35,300 bases of DNA from Desulfonauticus sp. 38_4375 (GCA_001507915.1 LGER01000017.1:1-35300); one strand, 5' to 3'. Shown: positions 7,141-16,937, counted from the stretch's first letter. Notes: generated from the letters alone by a model not told the origin. Made by a program: numbers and translations.

Positions 7141-7149
7141 TTTTATAAT
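7121..7149 (+). promoter_or_regulatory. promoter immediately upstream of mfd
   Basis: TTTAAA (7121-7126, four of six matches to the -35 box), a spacer of exactly 17 bases and a perfect TATAAT (7144-7149) precede the mfd ATG at 7157. Transcription would begin at about 7156-7157, on the start codon itself. No ribosome binding site is visible, consistent with a leaderless mRNA. The -35 lies inside the cheW terminator hairpin. Confidence 0.5.
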
Positions 7150-7156
7150 TTTTTCT

Positions 7157-10100
7157 ATGAATGTAAAAGAAATTTTATCTAAAAAAGACACTATTATAGC
7201 TTCAACGGGTAAAGCTTCTCAGTTAAGAATAGCAAGTGAATTTATCCTTAAAAAAAAGAAAGATGTTTTTTTCATTATAGATGATACAGATAATTATAGT
7301 GAGTATTTTGAATTAAGCCAATTATTTTTAGACAAAGAAAAAATTTTTTATTTTCCTAGCTTTTTAACTCAAAAAGAGGATACAATTTTTTTTTCTGAAT
7401 GTATAAAAGGTCTATATTTTTTACTAAATAATTACCCCAAGCTTGTTTTTATCCCTTTATCCACTTTTTTATTAAGGTTTCCTCCTCTGGAATCTTTAAA
7501 TAATTATATTTTTGACATTCAAGTGGGGGATGAACTGGATTTAGATTTTTTTCTTCAATGGCTGGTTGATAAAGGATATACTAGAGTAAAGCAAGTAACT
7601 GCTAAGGGAGAATTTGCCTTAAAGGGAGATATTCTGGATATTTATAGTCAGAATTATGTTTATCCGCTGCGTATAGAATTATTTGGCGATAATGTGGAAC
7701 AGCTTCGCTTTTTTGAACCCTTAATGCAAACTTCCATAAAATTTTCTTCATCAGCTAAAATTATTCCCTTTTCCCAATTTTCTTCTCAAGCAAACTCTAA
7801 ATTATTGCATTTAAAGAAAACAGGTGAATTGGCTTCTCTGGAAGAAGGAAAAGGTTTTTGGGGGTTATGTTTTGAAAATTCTCAATCTCTTCTGTCTTAT
7901 TCTCAGAACAAAATTTTATTTATCCCCCAATCAGAATCCTTTTCTTTTAACTTAAAAGAAAAACAGGAAGAGGTTAATAGTTTTTGTCAGAATAAAAAAT
8001 TGCCATATATTTATATTTTTTTTCAATCTGCAGAATTAAAGAATATTTTAACAAATGAGAATAAATTATTTTTTCCCTATCTTCATACAGAAAAAAAATA
8101 TGATTTTAAATTAAGAGAAGAAAAATTTTCCACTTATGAAGATATCTTTTGGAAACCAGAAGAAAAAATTAGACCTATAAAAGCCTTAAAGGAAAAAATC
8201 CTTCAGTGGTCTCAAGAGTATAGACAAATTATATTTTCCTTTAAAAGTGAATCTGCAATAAAAAAGTTTTTAAAAATTTTTAGCTCAGAACAAATAAAAA
8301 TAAAAGATAAATACAATTTGGATGAAAAAGGAATATTTGTAGTTAAATCTAATATAAAGTCAGGATATGCTTTATCCTGGGATAATTTATTAATTTTAAG
8401 CGAAAACATATTACTGCCAAACAAAAGTGTAAAAATTAAAAATTTTAAAGGCCTTAAAAATTACGATGAGTTAGAAGAAAATGATTTAATTGTGCATAGA
8501 GACTATGGGTTAGGTCTTTTTAAAGGATTACAAATTTTAAAAATAGATAACCGTATAAAAGAATTTTTACTCCTTATTTATGCTAATGAAGATAAACTTT
8601 ATCTGCCTGTTGAAAAGATAAATTTAATTCAAAAATATAAAGGTCCAGAAGGCTCTAGTCCTGCTTTAGATAAGCTGGGTAGCAGTAACTGGCAAAAAAG
8701 TAAAAGTAGAATACAAAAAGAAGTTGCCAAGATAGCAAAAGATCTGGTGGAAATGTATGCTTATAGAAAAGTTATAAAAAAATTTAGATATGCTCCTTTA
8801 GATGAGGATTATTATGAATTTGAAGCCAGTTTTGGATTTGAAGAAACCCCGGATCAAGCCAGAGCCATAGAAGAAGTTTTAAAGGATATGGATAAAGATA
8901 CTCCTATGGATAGACTAGTTTGTGGAGATGTGGGATTTGGGAAAACAGAAGTAGCCATGCGAGCAGCTTTTAGAGCCGTTCAAAATGGATATCAAGTTTG
9001 TTTACTTTGTCCTACTACTGTTTTAGCTGAGCAACATTATCAAAATTTTAAAAAAAGAATGGAACCCTTTGGGGTTTCTGTGGAGATGCTAAGTCGCTTT
9101 GTCAAGCCAAGTAAACAGAAAAAAATATTGGAACAAACAAAAGTTGGCAAAGTGGATATTCTTATTGGAACGCATCGTTTACTTTCCAAGGATGTGATAA
9201 TCCCCAGATTGTCTTTATTGATTTTAGATGAAGAGCAGCGTTTTGGAGTTCGGCATAAGGATAAATTAAAACAGATAAAAAAAGAAATAGATGTATTAAC
9301 TCTAACTGCCACTCCCATACCTAGAACCTTACAACTTTCTTTATCTGGAATTAGAGAATTAAGTGTTATTGAGACCCCTCCGCCTGAAAGAAAACCAGTC
9401 AAAACTCAATTACTGGAACGAAATAAAAAGGTGTTAAAAGAAATTCTGGACTTTGAGCTTAATAGACAAGGACAGGTGTTTTGGGTTTATAACCGGGTAC
9501 GTGGTCTTAGTAGAGTAGCTGAAGAAATAAAAAGCTTAGTTCCTCAGGCAAAGGTAGAGATAGCCCATGGACAAATGTCAGAGAAAAAACTGGAAGAAGT
9601 AATGCACAGATTTTGGCAAAAGGACGTGGATATCCTGGTTTGTACTTCCATTATTGAGTCTGGTTTGGACTTTCCCAATGCCAATACCTTAGTGGTAGAC
9701 AACGCTCACCTTTTTGGATTAGGACAGCTTTACCAGTTGAGAGGGAGAGTAGGGCGGTCAGAAAAACAGGCTTTTGCCTATTTTTTAGTTCCCAATTTAC
9801 AAGTACTGCCTGCTAAAAGTAAAAAAAGATTACAGGTTATTCTGGCCTTAGATTATTTGGGAGCAGGATTCCACTTGGCCATGGAGGATTTACGCCTTAG
9901 AGGAGCAGGTAATATTTTAGGAGAAGCTCAAAGTGGAAACATAGGTAAAGTTGGATTGGATTTATTTTTAGAAATGTTAAATGATGAAGTAAAGCGTCTA
10001 AAAGGAGAAAAAATAACCGAGAGAGTAGATCCAGAGATAGAAGTAAATGTACCTGCTTACATACCTAATAATTATATAGAAGATGAAAAAGAAAGGTTAC

Positions 10101-10462
10101 ATTATTATCAACGACTAGTTAGCAATAACATGGTAAAAGATGATGTGTTAACAGAAATCAAAGATAAATTTGGAGATTTTCCTGAAGAATTTTCTAACTT
10201 TATCACTCTTATAAACCTAAAGAATACTGCAAGAAAATTAAACATAAAAAAGATAAATATCAAAAATACAGAATGCTTGATTAAATGGGATGAAAATAAC
10301 CTATCTTTTGATGTAAATAAAATAATTGAATGGTTAAACAAAAATAGTCAGTTTCAATTTCTACCTACAGGAGAAGTAAAAATTTTAAAAAATAAAGATA
10401 TTGCATCCCTGGAGTTTTTCTCTAAAAAAATAAAGGAGTTAGAAAAATATCTATTATGCTAA
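7157..10462 (+). CDS. mfd: transcription-repair coupling factor Mfd
   Basis: Mfd is a DNA translocase that pushes stalled RNA polymerase off lesions and recruits UvrA. The 1101 residues are close to the usual length. Order of parts: UvrB-like N-terminal module (about 1-330, TGKASQLRIASEF near 17); RNA polymerase-interacting domain with VHRDYGLGLFKGL near 446; RecG-like helicase with Walker A GDVGFGKTE near 593; DEEQRFG near 690; TATPIPRTLQLSLSG near 713; QLRGRVGRS near 860; and a C-terminal TRCF domain. All motor motifs look intact. The stop overlaps the next start by 7 bases, so the following lipoprotein gene is translationally coupled. It likely heads the operon that runs on to glyS. Confidence 0.97.
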   Translation: MNVKEILSKKDTIIASTGKASQLRIASEFILKKKKDVFFIIDDTDNYSEYFELSQLFLDKEKIFYFPSFLTQKEDTIFFSECIKGLYFLLNNYPKLVFIPLSTFLLRFPPLESLNNYIFDIQVGDELDLDFFLQWLVDKGYTRVKQVTAKGEFALKGDILDIYSQNYVYPLRIELFGDNVEQLRFFEPLMQTSIKFSSSAKIIPFSQFSSQANSKLLHLKKTGELASLEEGKGFWGLCFENSQSLLSYSQNKILFIPQSESFSFNLKEKQEEVNSFCQNKKLPYIYIFFQSAELKNILTNENKLFFPYLHTEKKYDFKLREEKFSTYEDIFWKPEEKIRPIKALKEKILQWSQEYRQIIFSFKSESAIKKFLKIFSSEQIKIKDKYNLDEKGIFVVKSNIKSGYALSWDNLLILSENILLPNKSVKIKNFKGLKNYDELEENDLIVHRDYGLGLFKGLQILKIDNRIKEFLLLIYANEDKLYLPVEKINLIQKYKGPEGSSPALDKLGSSNWQKSKSRIQKEVAKIAKDLVEMYAYRKVIKKFRYAPLDEDYYEFEASFGFEETPDQARAIEEVLKDMDKDTPMDRLVCGDVGFGKTEVAMRAAFRAVQNGYQVCLLCPTTVLAEQHYQNFKKRMEPFGVSVEMLSRFVKPSKQKKILEQTKVGKVDILIGTHRLLSKDVIIPRLSLLILDEEQRFGVRHKDKLKQIKKEIDVLTLTATPIPRTLQLSLSGIRELSVIETPPPERKPVKTQLLERNKKVLKEILDFELNRQGQVFWVYNRVRGLSRVAEEIKSLVPQAKVEIAHGQMSEKKLEEVMHRFWQKDVDILVCTSIIESGLDFPNANTLVVDNAHLFGLGQLYQLRGRVGRSEKQAFAYFLVPNLQVLPAKSKKRLQVILALDYLGAGFHLAMEDLRLRGAGNILGEAQSGNIGKVGLDLFLEMLNDEVKRLKGEKITERVDPEIEVNVPAYIPNNYIEDEKERLHYYQRLVSNNMVKDDVLTEIKDKFGDFPEEFSNFITLINLKNTARKLNIKKINIKNTECLIKWDENNLSFDVNKIIEWLNKNSQFQFLPTGEVKILKNKDIASLEFFSKKIKELEKYLLC

Positions 10463-11349
10463 GAATAGTATTTACTTTGTTAATATTCATTGTTTCCTGC
10501 TCTTCTTCTTTTGAACCAGGCGTAGTTGCTATTATAAATGGCAATAAGATTTATTTGGAGGATTTAGAAAAAAAGTATGATTTTACCCATCTAGAATATG
10601 CGGATAACTTTTCAACTTTAAATAAAATAAAAGATGAATATAAAAAAGAGCTACTAAATTTGTTTTTTTACGAGTTAGTAAAAGAAGAATTAAAAAACAA
10701 AGATATGTTAGTTACAAAAGAAGAAGTAAAAAAAGAAGAAGAAAAAATAAAGTCTGATTACCCTCCAGGAGAGTTCGAAAAAATATTAGTAGAAGAATAC
10801 ATTGATATAGATAGCTGGAGAGATTTTTTAAGAATGAAATTAACTATTGATAAATTTATAAATATTATTGTAAAGCCTAAAATAAAAATAGATATAAAAG
10901 AGCTAGAAGCATATTATAAAAAAAATATTGAAGATTTTCATATTGGAGAAATGGTAAAATTTGTTTCCTTTTATTCTTTAGATAAAGATAAATTAATAAA
11001 TATTAAAAATAAAAAAATACCTATAGAAGAAGTAAAAAAAGCTTATCCAGGCGTGATCGTTAAAGAATATAATTTACCTTTGAACCAAATACCTCAATTT
11101 TGGCTTGAGTTGATTAAGTCTACTGCAGAAGATAGTTTTAGTAATATAAAAAACGATAAAAAGGGATTTTATTTACTATTTATTGAGAAAAAAGAAAGTT
11201 CAAGATATTTAAAGCCAATTGAGGCTTATCCAATTATAGAAAGAAACATAATTCAACAAAAAATAAATAACTTTTTACAAGATTGGTTTATACATAAGTT
11301 GAAAGAATCTGATATTAAAATAAGTTCTGCATTAATAAAGGAGAAATAA
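10456..11349 (+). CDS. SurA-N/parvulin-like lipoprotein without an evident isomerase domain
   Basis: The 297-residue protein has a short lipoprotein signal (hydrophobic core ending IVSCSSS), so it should be anchored by Cys15. VVAIINGNKIYLEDLEKKYDF (about 23-43) matches the SurA N-terminal chaperone domain, followed by a long charged helical stretch. The C-terminal half sits where the PPIC isomerase domain of the neighbouring surA lies. It lacks the GG-DLG signature seen there, so it may be an isomerase-dead chaperone. The gene overlaps the end of mfd and lies 3 bases before surA. Tandem SurA-like genes here suggest two periplasmic folding factors for outer membrane proteins. Confidence 0.8.
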   Translation: MLRIVFTLLIFIVSCSSSFEPGVVAIINGNKIYLEDLEKKYDFTHLEYADNFSTLNKIKDEYKKELLNLFFYELVKEELKNKDMLVTKEEVKKEEEKIKSDYPPGEFEKILVEEYIDIDSWRDFLRMKLTIDKFINIIVKPKIKIDIKELEAYYKKNIEDFHIGEMVKFVSFYSLDKDKLINIKNKKIPIEEVKKAYPGVIVKEYNLPLNQIPQFWLELIKSTAEDSFSNIKNDKKGFYLLFIEKKESSRYLKPIEAYPIIERNIIQQKINNFLQDWFIHKLKESDIKISSALIKEK

Positions 11350-11352
11350 ATA

Positions 11353-12285
11353 ATGAAAAAAAAGTTTATTCTGTGTCTGTTAATCTTTACTTTTTTCTCT
11401 TCTTATTCTTTTTCTATGGAGACAGTTGATAGGATAGTAGCAACTGTGGATGGAGAAATAATAACTTTATTTGATTTAAATAATAGGATTAAGCCTTTTT
11501 TAGAAAATTTTAAAGGAAAGCAACTAACAGATAAAGATAAAATGTCTATTTATGAGTTAAAGAAAAAAATTTTGAATGATATGATTAACGACGTTTTAAT
11601 AAAAAAGTTTGCATCTAAGTATGAAATAAAAATTTCTAAACTAGAAGTAGAAAATTATATTAACGAGTTGAGAAAAAAAAGTGGATTATCCATGGAAGAA
11701 TTTAAAAAGGAACTTAAAAAAGAAGGTATAACTTATGAACAATTTTATGAAAAAGTAGAATTTAATATGTTAAAACATAGAGTTTTGGGAGCTATGGTTA
11801 AAAGAAAAGTAGTTGTTACTGACAAAGAAATAGAAGACTACTATAATAAGCATAAAAATAAGTATAAAGAGGAAGAAACAGTACATTTAAGAGCTTTAGT
11901 ATCTGCTACAGAAAAAGAAGCTAAAGAAGTATATGAAAAGATTTTAAATAATCAAATCTCTTTTCCTGAAGCTGTGCAAAAATATTCTGTTGGTCCAAAC
12001 ATAACTGAAGGAGGAGATCTGGGAGAAGTAGCATGGAGCCACTTAAACGAGGACTGGAAAGAGTTTGTAGTTAATTTAAAAGAGGGAGAAATAAGTAGAC
12101 CTTTTTATTTTAATAAAAAATGGATTATTTTACAATTAGTAAATAAAAAAAGTGGTAAAATTAAAGATTTAGAAACAGTAAAATCAGAAATTAGAGAAAA
12201 AATATATGAACAAAAATTTGAAGAAATATATACTTCTTTTATCAATGATCTTAGGAAGAATGCGGTTATAGAAATAAATCTTTAA
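11353..12285 (+). CDS. surA: periplasmic chaperone / peptidyl-prolyl isomerase SurA
   Basis: SurA escorts outer membrane proteins through the periplasm. The 310-residue protein has a Sec signal peptide (KKK, hydrophobic core, cleavage near Ser21-Met22) and a SurA N-domain (VDRIVATVDGEIITLFDLNNRI, about 25-46). A long helical chaperone part leads to one parvulin-type PPIC domain (about 170-265, EGGDLGEVAWSHL near 219). E. coli SurA has two PPIC domains; a single one is common outside Gammaproteobacteria. AAGGAG lies 9 bases before the ATG. It sits between another SurA-like lipoprotein and rodZ in an envelope-biogenesis run. Confidence 0.92.
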   Translation: MKKKFILCLLIFTFFSSYSFSMETVDRIVATVDGEIITLFDLNNRIKPFLENFKGKQLTDKDKMSIYELKKKILNDMINDVLIKKFASKYEIKISKLEVENYINELRKKSGLSMEEFKKELKKEGITYEQFYEKVEFNMLKHRVLGAMVKRKVVVTDKEIEDYYNKHKNKYKEEETVHLRALVSATEKEAKEVYEKILNNQISFPEAVQKYSVGPNITEGGDLGEVAWSHLNEDWKEFVVNLKEGEISRPFYFNKKWIILQLVNKKSGKIKDLETVKSEIREKIYEQKFEEIYTSFINDLRKNAVIEINL

Positions 12286-12297
12286 CAGGAAGGTTTA

Positions 12298-13161
12298 ATG
12301 ATGTCTTTAAAAGAATTAGGCAGGCTCTTACAGGAAACAAGAGAATCTAAAAACTTAAGTTTAAATGATGTACATGATAATATTAAAGTAAGTATTTATA
12401 TTTTAAAAGCTATAGAAGAAGGAAATGAAAATATTTTACCTCATCCTGTATATACAAAAAGTTTTATTCAATCCTATGCAAAATTTTTAGGTTTGGATTG
12501 GCAAAAAATAGGAGAAGAATATACTTCTATTTACAATATAGATAATAAAATAGAAAACATTGATAAACTCCCAACTACAGTAAAAGAGGAACGCAAAAAT
12601 TATTGGTTAATAATAATTGCTATTTTAATTTTATCATTACTTTTATTATTTGGAATAAAAAAAATTATAAAGAATGGTTCAAATAAAGAAATAGAGCAAT
12701 CATCTTTATCACAAGAAGAAACTTTAAGTCAAAACACTAATGTAGTTAAAGAAAGCAATATTGTTAGTCAAAATAATTCCACACAAGAATTAAAAAGTGA
12801 AGATAATAAAGATAATAATGAAAAAGAAGAAAAAAATATTATAACTCAAAATAAAAATAATATTTCAGTTAATTCTTCTATTGTACTTCCTAAATCAGAA
12901 GATAATAATAGTTCTCTTATTTCTCCCAAACATTCTTTAGAGATAATTTCTACAGACAAATGCTGGGTATTGGCAAAAGTGGATGATGAAAACAAAGAAG
13001 TATTTTTATATCCAGGTGAAAAGATAGTTTTAAACTATAATTCCTTTTTAGAAGTAAAATTAGGTAATGCTGGTGGAGTAAAGTTAATCTTGGATGGGAA
13101 AGAGTATCCCCTAGAGGCAGAAGCAGGGCAAGTTAAAACTTTAAAATTTACTGCTGAATAG
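12298..13161 (+). CDS. rodZ: RodZ-like cell-shape protein (HTH, single TM, DUF4115)
   Basis: A bitopic inner-membrane protein expected to link MreB filaments to the wall machinery. An N-terminal helix-turn-helix of the Xre/HTH_25 type (about 5-70, LGRLLQETRESKNLSLNDV) comes first. One transmembrane helix follows (about 101-120, WLIIIAILILSLLLLFGI). Then comes a low-complexity periplasmic linker rich in Asn, Ser, Glu and Lys (about 125-210), and a C-terminal DUF4115 beta domain (LEIISTDKCWVLAKVDD to the end). Two adjacent ATGs compete; GGAAGG is 4 bases from the first and 7 from the second (12301), so either may be used. It could instead be a membrane transcription regulator, but the DUF4115 tail favours RodZ. 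Confidence 0.88.
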   Translation: MMSLKELGRLLQETRESKNLSLNDVHDNIKVSIYILKAIEEGNENILPHPVYTKSFIQSYAKFLGLDWQKIGEEYTSIYNIDNKIENIDKLPTTVKEERKNYWLIIIAILILSLLLLFGIKKIIKNGSNKEIEQSSLSQEETLSQNTNVVKESNIVSQNNSTQELKSEDNKDNNEKEEKNIITQNKNNISVNSSIVLPKSEDNNSSLISPKHSLEIISTDKCWVLAKVDDENKEVFLYPGEKIVLNYNSFLEVKLGNAGGVKLILDGKEYPLEAEAGQVKTLKFTAE

Positions 13162-13170
13162 CATCACTTT

Positions 13171-13881
13171 ATGGATTATATAGAAAATTTTATTATTTTA
13201 AAAAAGGGAAAGTTTAGAGAATATGATTTATGGTTAAAAGTATTTTCACCTAATAAAGGTTTACAGACATACTTTGCTTTTGGAGGATTAAAAAGTAAAC
13301 GTAGATTTTGTGGTTGCTTGGATATTTTAAATATACTTTGTGGTAAAATAGAAAACAAAAAAAAAGGGTATTATATATTACAAGAAGCTAGCTTAATAGA
13401 AAATTTTTCTTTAATTAAACAAGATAAAAAAAAAATAGGGGTTGTTGTTAATAGTTTAAATTTTTTAGAAAAAATAAAAATTTCTCAAGAAGAGTTTAAG
13501 CAAGTATATCTATTATTAAAAGATTTTTTATATTCTATTGAAGAAGCAGAAGATATAAGTTTTTTTCCTTTACTTTTCAAAACTTGTTTAATATTTAATC
13601 TTGGCTATTTGCCTCACTTTGATAGTTGTCTCAAATGCAAAAGAACTATTATGTGGGAAAAAGAGACTTTTTTTTCTTTTAAAGATGGTGGATTTTTTTG
13701 TATGTATTGTAAAAAAGATAATTTTATTAAAGTGCCCATTGCAACTTTAAAAACACTTAAAACTATAGCTTTTTCTACTCCTAAAGACTGGATGAAGTGG
13801 AATTTAGATGTAAATTTAAAACATACCTGTTATGAAATAGTAAATAATTTTTCTCAATATCATTTACAACTAGCAATTTAA
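13171..13881 (+). CDS. recO: DNA repair protein RecO
   Basis: RecO helps load RecA onto SSB-coated single-stranded DNA with RecR. The 236 residues have an N-terminal OB fold (ENFIILKKGKFREYDLWLKVFSPNKG, about 4-29). A helical middle follows, then a zinc site with two CxxC pairs: CLKCKRT (about 154) and CMYCKKD (about 182). Length and layout fit the RecO family. No clear ribosome binding site precedes the ATG, which is 9 bases after rodZ; translation probably relies on coupling. glyQ follows 18 bases later, a recO-glyQ-glyS order found in several Desulfovibrionales. Confidence 0.9.
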   Translation: MDYIENFIILKKGKFREYDLWLKVFSPNKGLQTYFAFGGLKSKRRFCGCLDILNILCGKIENKKKGYYILQEASLIENFSLIKQDKKKIGVVVNSLNFLEKIKISQEEFKQVYLLLKDFLYSIEEAEDISFFPLLFKTCLIFNLGYLPHFDSCLKCKRTIMWEKETFFSFKDGGFFCMYCKKDNFIKVPIATLKTLKTIAFSTPKDWMKWNLDVNLKHTCYEIVNNFSQYHLQLAI

Positions 13882-13899
13882 CTTAGTAGGAGAGTTAGT

Positions 13900-14769
13900 A
13901 TGAATTTTCAGAAAGTTATTTTGACTTTACAAAAATACTGGTCTGATACAGGGTGTTTAATTCAACAACCCTATGATGTGGAAGTTGGAGCAGGTACATT
14001 TAATCCAGCTACTTTTTTACGTGTTATAGGTCCAGAACCCTGGAGAGTAGCTTATGTGGAGCCTTCTAGAAGACCTACTGATGGTCGCTATGGTGAAAAT
14101 CCCAACAGACTACAACATTATTATCAATTTCAGGTTATTTTAAAACCCTCTCCCAAAGATGTGATAGATTTATATTTAAACAGCCTCAAAGCTTTAGGAA
14201 TAGATCCCAGCGAACATGACATTCGTTTTGTAGAAGATGACTGGGAATCTCCCACTTTAGGAGCCTGGGGGTTAGGCTGGGAGGTATGGTTAGACGGTAT
14301 GGAAATAACCCAGTTTACCTATTTTCAGCAGGTAGGAGGAATAGATTTAGATCCAATTAGTGTAGAAATCACCTATGGCCTGGAAAGAATATCCATGTAT
14401 TTACAAGAAAAAGAGTCGGTATATGAGCTTAAATGGAATGATAAAGTTACTTATGGCGATGTACATTTACAGGGAGAGATAGAACATTCTCGCTACAATT
14501 TTGAATACAGTAATGTAGATATGCTTTTTAGTTTTTTTGATGCCTGTGAAAAAGAGTGTTTGAATTTATGTGAGAATAATTTACTTTGGCCAGCTTATGA
14601 TTATTGCTTAAAATGTTCCCATTTGTTTAACCTTTTAGAAGCCAGAGGAGCTATTTCTATTACAGAAAGAACTACCTTTATTGCTAGAGTAAGAAAACTT
14701 GCTTCTAAAATAGCTAGATTATATGCCAAACAAAGAGAAGATTTGGGTTATCCTTTGTTAAATAAGTAG
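13900..14769 (+). CDS. glyQ: glycyl-tRNA synthetase alpha subunit GlyQ
   Basis: This is the catalytic subunit of the bacterial-type (alpha2beta2) glycyl-tRNA synthetase; it activates glycine and charges tRNA-Gly in the cytoplasm. The 289 residues match the family closely: [25 protein letters not shown] at the start, [25 protein letters not shown] (about 45-70), [32 protein letters not shown] (about 106-138) and TYGLERI (about 165). The class II motifs are intact. AGGAG precedes the ATG. The partner subunit starts 9 bases after its stop. Confidence 0.98.
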   Translation: MNFQKVILTLQKYWSDTGCLIQQPYDVEVGAGTFNPATFLRVIGPEPWRVAYVEPSRRPTDGRYGENPNRLQHYYQFQVILKPSPKDVIDLYLNSLKALGIDPSEHDIRFVEDDWESPTLGAWGLGWEVWLDGMEITQFTYFQQVGGIDLDPISVEITYGLERISMYLQEKESVYELKWNDKVTYGDVHLQGEIEHSRYNFEYSNVDMLFSFFDACEKECLNLCENNLLWPAYDYCLKCSHLFNLLEARGAISITERTTFIARVRKLASKIARLYAKQREDLGYPLLNK

Positions 14770-14778
14770 GAGGTTATA

Positions 14779-16863
14779 ATGGCTCATTTTATTTTAGAAA
14801 TTGGAATAGAAGAAATGCCTGCTCGTTTTTTAAATTCATTACAGCAGGAAATAATAGATTTGTTTAATAAAAATTTAAAAGAAAAAAAGATAAATTTCTC
14901 TTCTGTACAGTCTTATGCTTCTCCCAGACGTATAATTGTAGAAATTGAGGATTTAGCCCTTGTTCAAGACAAGGAAGTGGTGGAAATTATTGGTCCTCCT
15001 CTAAAAATTGCCAAAACCACAGAAGGAGGGCTAACCAAAGCTGGAGAAGGTTTTGCAAAGTCTCAAGGAGTTAGACCTGAAGATTTGTATGAAGTGGATA
15101 CGCCCAGAGGTAAATATATTGCTGTAAAAAAAGAAACAGGGGGAGAAAAGACCTCTCAAATTTTAAGCCAGATCTGTCCTCAAATTATCTCTTCCCTTTC
15201 TTTTCCTAAAAAAATGCGCTGGGCAGACAGTTTTACCTTTGGCCGTCCTATTCGCTGGTTGTTGGCCCTATTAGAAAAGGAAATAATTTCTTTTGAGTTA
15301 GCAGATTTACAAAGTAGTAACCTTACTTTTGGACACAGGGTAATGGGCAGTGGACCTTTTACAGTGGAAAGCTCCAGAAAATTTAAAGAAATCTTACAAC
15401 AACAGGGAAAAGTAATTTTTGATGCTCAGGAACGAGTTAAAATTATCCAAGAGCAAGCCAACAAATTGGCTGCTCAGGTAGGTGGCTCTATTGTCTGGAA
15501 AGATAGCTTACTGGAAGAGGTGAGTTTTTTAACTGAATATCCCAAACCTGTCTTGGGAAAATTTGAAGATAAGTTTTTGGACTTACCTGAAGAAGTACTA
15601 TTAACCAGTATGGAAACCCATCAAAAAAGCTTTGGAGTAAAAGATAAAAAAGGGAAATTATTACCTTATTTTTTGACAGTAATAAACCTGGAACCTAAAA
15701 ATCTATCCATAGTACAAAAGGGCTGGGAAAGGGTTCTCAAAGCCAGATTAGAAGATGCCAAGTTTTTTTGGCAGGTAGATTTAAAGAGTTCTTTTTCTAT
15801 TTGGCTAGAAAAATTAAATAAAGTTACCTTCTTAGAACCATTGGGGTATATGGGAGATAAAGTTAAAAGATTGGAAAGGTTAGCTAGCTGGATAGGAGAA
15901 AAGCTTATCCCTGAAAATAAAGAAGATTTGAAAAGAGCAGCCCTTTTATGCAAATGTGATTTGGTTTCAGAAATGGTAGGGGAGTTTCCTGAATTAGAAG
16001 GCATTATGGGAGGTATATATGCTCGTAAAAAAGGAGAAAAGGAATTTGTAGCAACATCCATTTATGAACATTACCTACCCAAAGGACAAAAAGGACTACC
16101 TTCAAGTAAAGGCGGAGCCCTTTTAAGCCTTATAGACAAAATGGATAATTTGGTAGGATGTTTTGGATTAAAGATTATACCTACAGGTGCCTCTGACCCC
16201 TATGGACTTAGAAGGGCAGCTCTGGGAATAATCCAGTTGATTTTACATTTTCAGTTAAGGATTTCTCTTACAGAGTTAATGGAAGAAGTCTATAGACAAT
16301 ATCAGGAGCAAGGCATAAAGTTCAAAGTTTCCCAAAAAGAACTTTTTGCTTCCTTGGAAGAATTTCTAGGGCAAAGGTTAAAATATTTCTGGCAGGATAA
16401 GGGCTATGCCACCAGAATAGTAGAAGCTACCTTAGGTGCTGGTTTTGATGATATTTATAATGCTTTTTTACGACTTGAGGCCTTAAAAGAATTTTCCCAG
16501 GAAGAATATTTTGAACCAGCAGTGCTTACCTTTAAAAGAGTGGCCAACATCATTCAAAAACAGGCAGGTACAGATGAATTCTTCTCTGAAATAAAAGAAG
16601 AATTTTTACAGGAAAAAGAGGAAAAAGAACTATTTTCCAAAATCAAAACCATAGGGACTGACTTAGACGAGGCTTTAAGTAAGGAAAATTATAAGTATAT
16701 CTTTGGTTTATTGTTAGAAATTAAACCTTTTATTGATAGTTTTTTTGATAAGGTTATGGTAATGGTAGAAGACGAAAATCTACGAAAAAATCGCTTGACC
16801 CTTTTGCAATATCTTACTAATAGGCTGAGGGTTGTGGCTGATTTTGCAGCCCTGCAGGTATAA
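14779..16863 (+). CDS. glyS: glycyl-tRNA synthetase beta subunit GlyS
   Basis: This is the tRNA-recognising subunit of the two-gene glycyl-tRNA synthetase. The 694 residues are full length. The N-terminus FILEIGIEEMPARFL and SYASPRRIIVEIEDL are diagnostic. KKMRWADSFTFGRPIRWLLALL follows near 148, an HD-like central domain (VSEMVGEFPELEGIMGGIYA, about 395-415) lies further on, and the DALR anticodon-binding domain closes the protein (FFDKVMVMVEDENLRKNRLTLL). GGAGG precedes the ATG. It probably closes the operon that began at mfd. Confidence 0.98.
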   Translation: MAHFILEIGIEEMPARFLNSLQQEIIDLFNKNLKEKKINFSSVQSYASPRRIIVEIEDLALVQDKEVVEIIGPPLKIAKTTEGGLTKAGEGFAKSQGVRPEDLYEVDTPRGKYIAVKKETGGEKTSQILSQICPQIISSLSFPKKMRWADSFTFGRPIRWLLALLEKEIISFELADLQSSNLTFGHRVMGSGPFTVESSRKFKEILQQQGKVIFDAQERVKIIQEQANKLAAQVGGSIVWKDSLLEEVSFLTEYPKPVLGKFEDKFLDLPEEVLLTSMETHQKSFGVKDKKGKLLPYFLTVINLEPKNLSIVQKGWERVLKARLEDAKFFWQVDLKSSFSIWLEKLNKVTFLEPLGYMGDKVKRLERLASWIGEKLIPENKEDLKRAALLCKCDLVSEMVGEFPELEGIMGGIYARKKGEKEFVATSIYEHYLPKGQKGLPSSKGGALLSLIDKMDNLVGCFGLKIIPTGASDPYGLRRAALGIIQLILHFQLRISLTELMEEVYRQYQEQGIKFKVSQKELFASLEEFLGQRLKYFWQDKGYATRIVEATLGAGFDDIYNAFLRLEALKEFSQEEYFEPAVLTFKRVANIIQKQAGTDEFFSEIKEEFLQEKEEKELFSKIKTIGTDLDEALSKENYKYIFGLLLEIKPFIDSFFDKVMVMVEDENLRKNRLTLLQYLTNRLRVVADFAALQV

Positions 16864-16867
16864 TTTA

Positions 16868-16896
16868 TTGGTTAAGCCAGCAAAAAAGGTTAATAA
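16868..16896 (+). promoter_or_regulatory. possible rpsT promoter
   Basis: TTGGTT (16868-16873), a 17-base spacer and TAATAA (16891-16896) lie 42 bases before the rpsT start. The -10 is a weak match; the position in the glyS-rpsT gap supports it. Confidence 0.35.
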
Positions 16897-16937
16897 AAAT
16901 TTAATAAAACTAGAGAAAATTTAAGGAGGGTGTAAAC

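Noticed and set aside
13882-13899. T-box or other leader ahead of glyQ
   Set aside because: Only 18 bases separate recO and glyQ, too short for any riboswitch.
15666-16061. 131-codon frame opposite glyS and other long antisense frames (9040-9402, 31225-31692)
   Set aside because: They mirror well-conserved coding regions, lack ribosome binding sites and have no recognisable domains.
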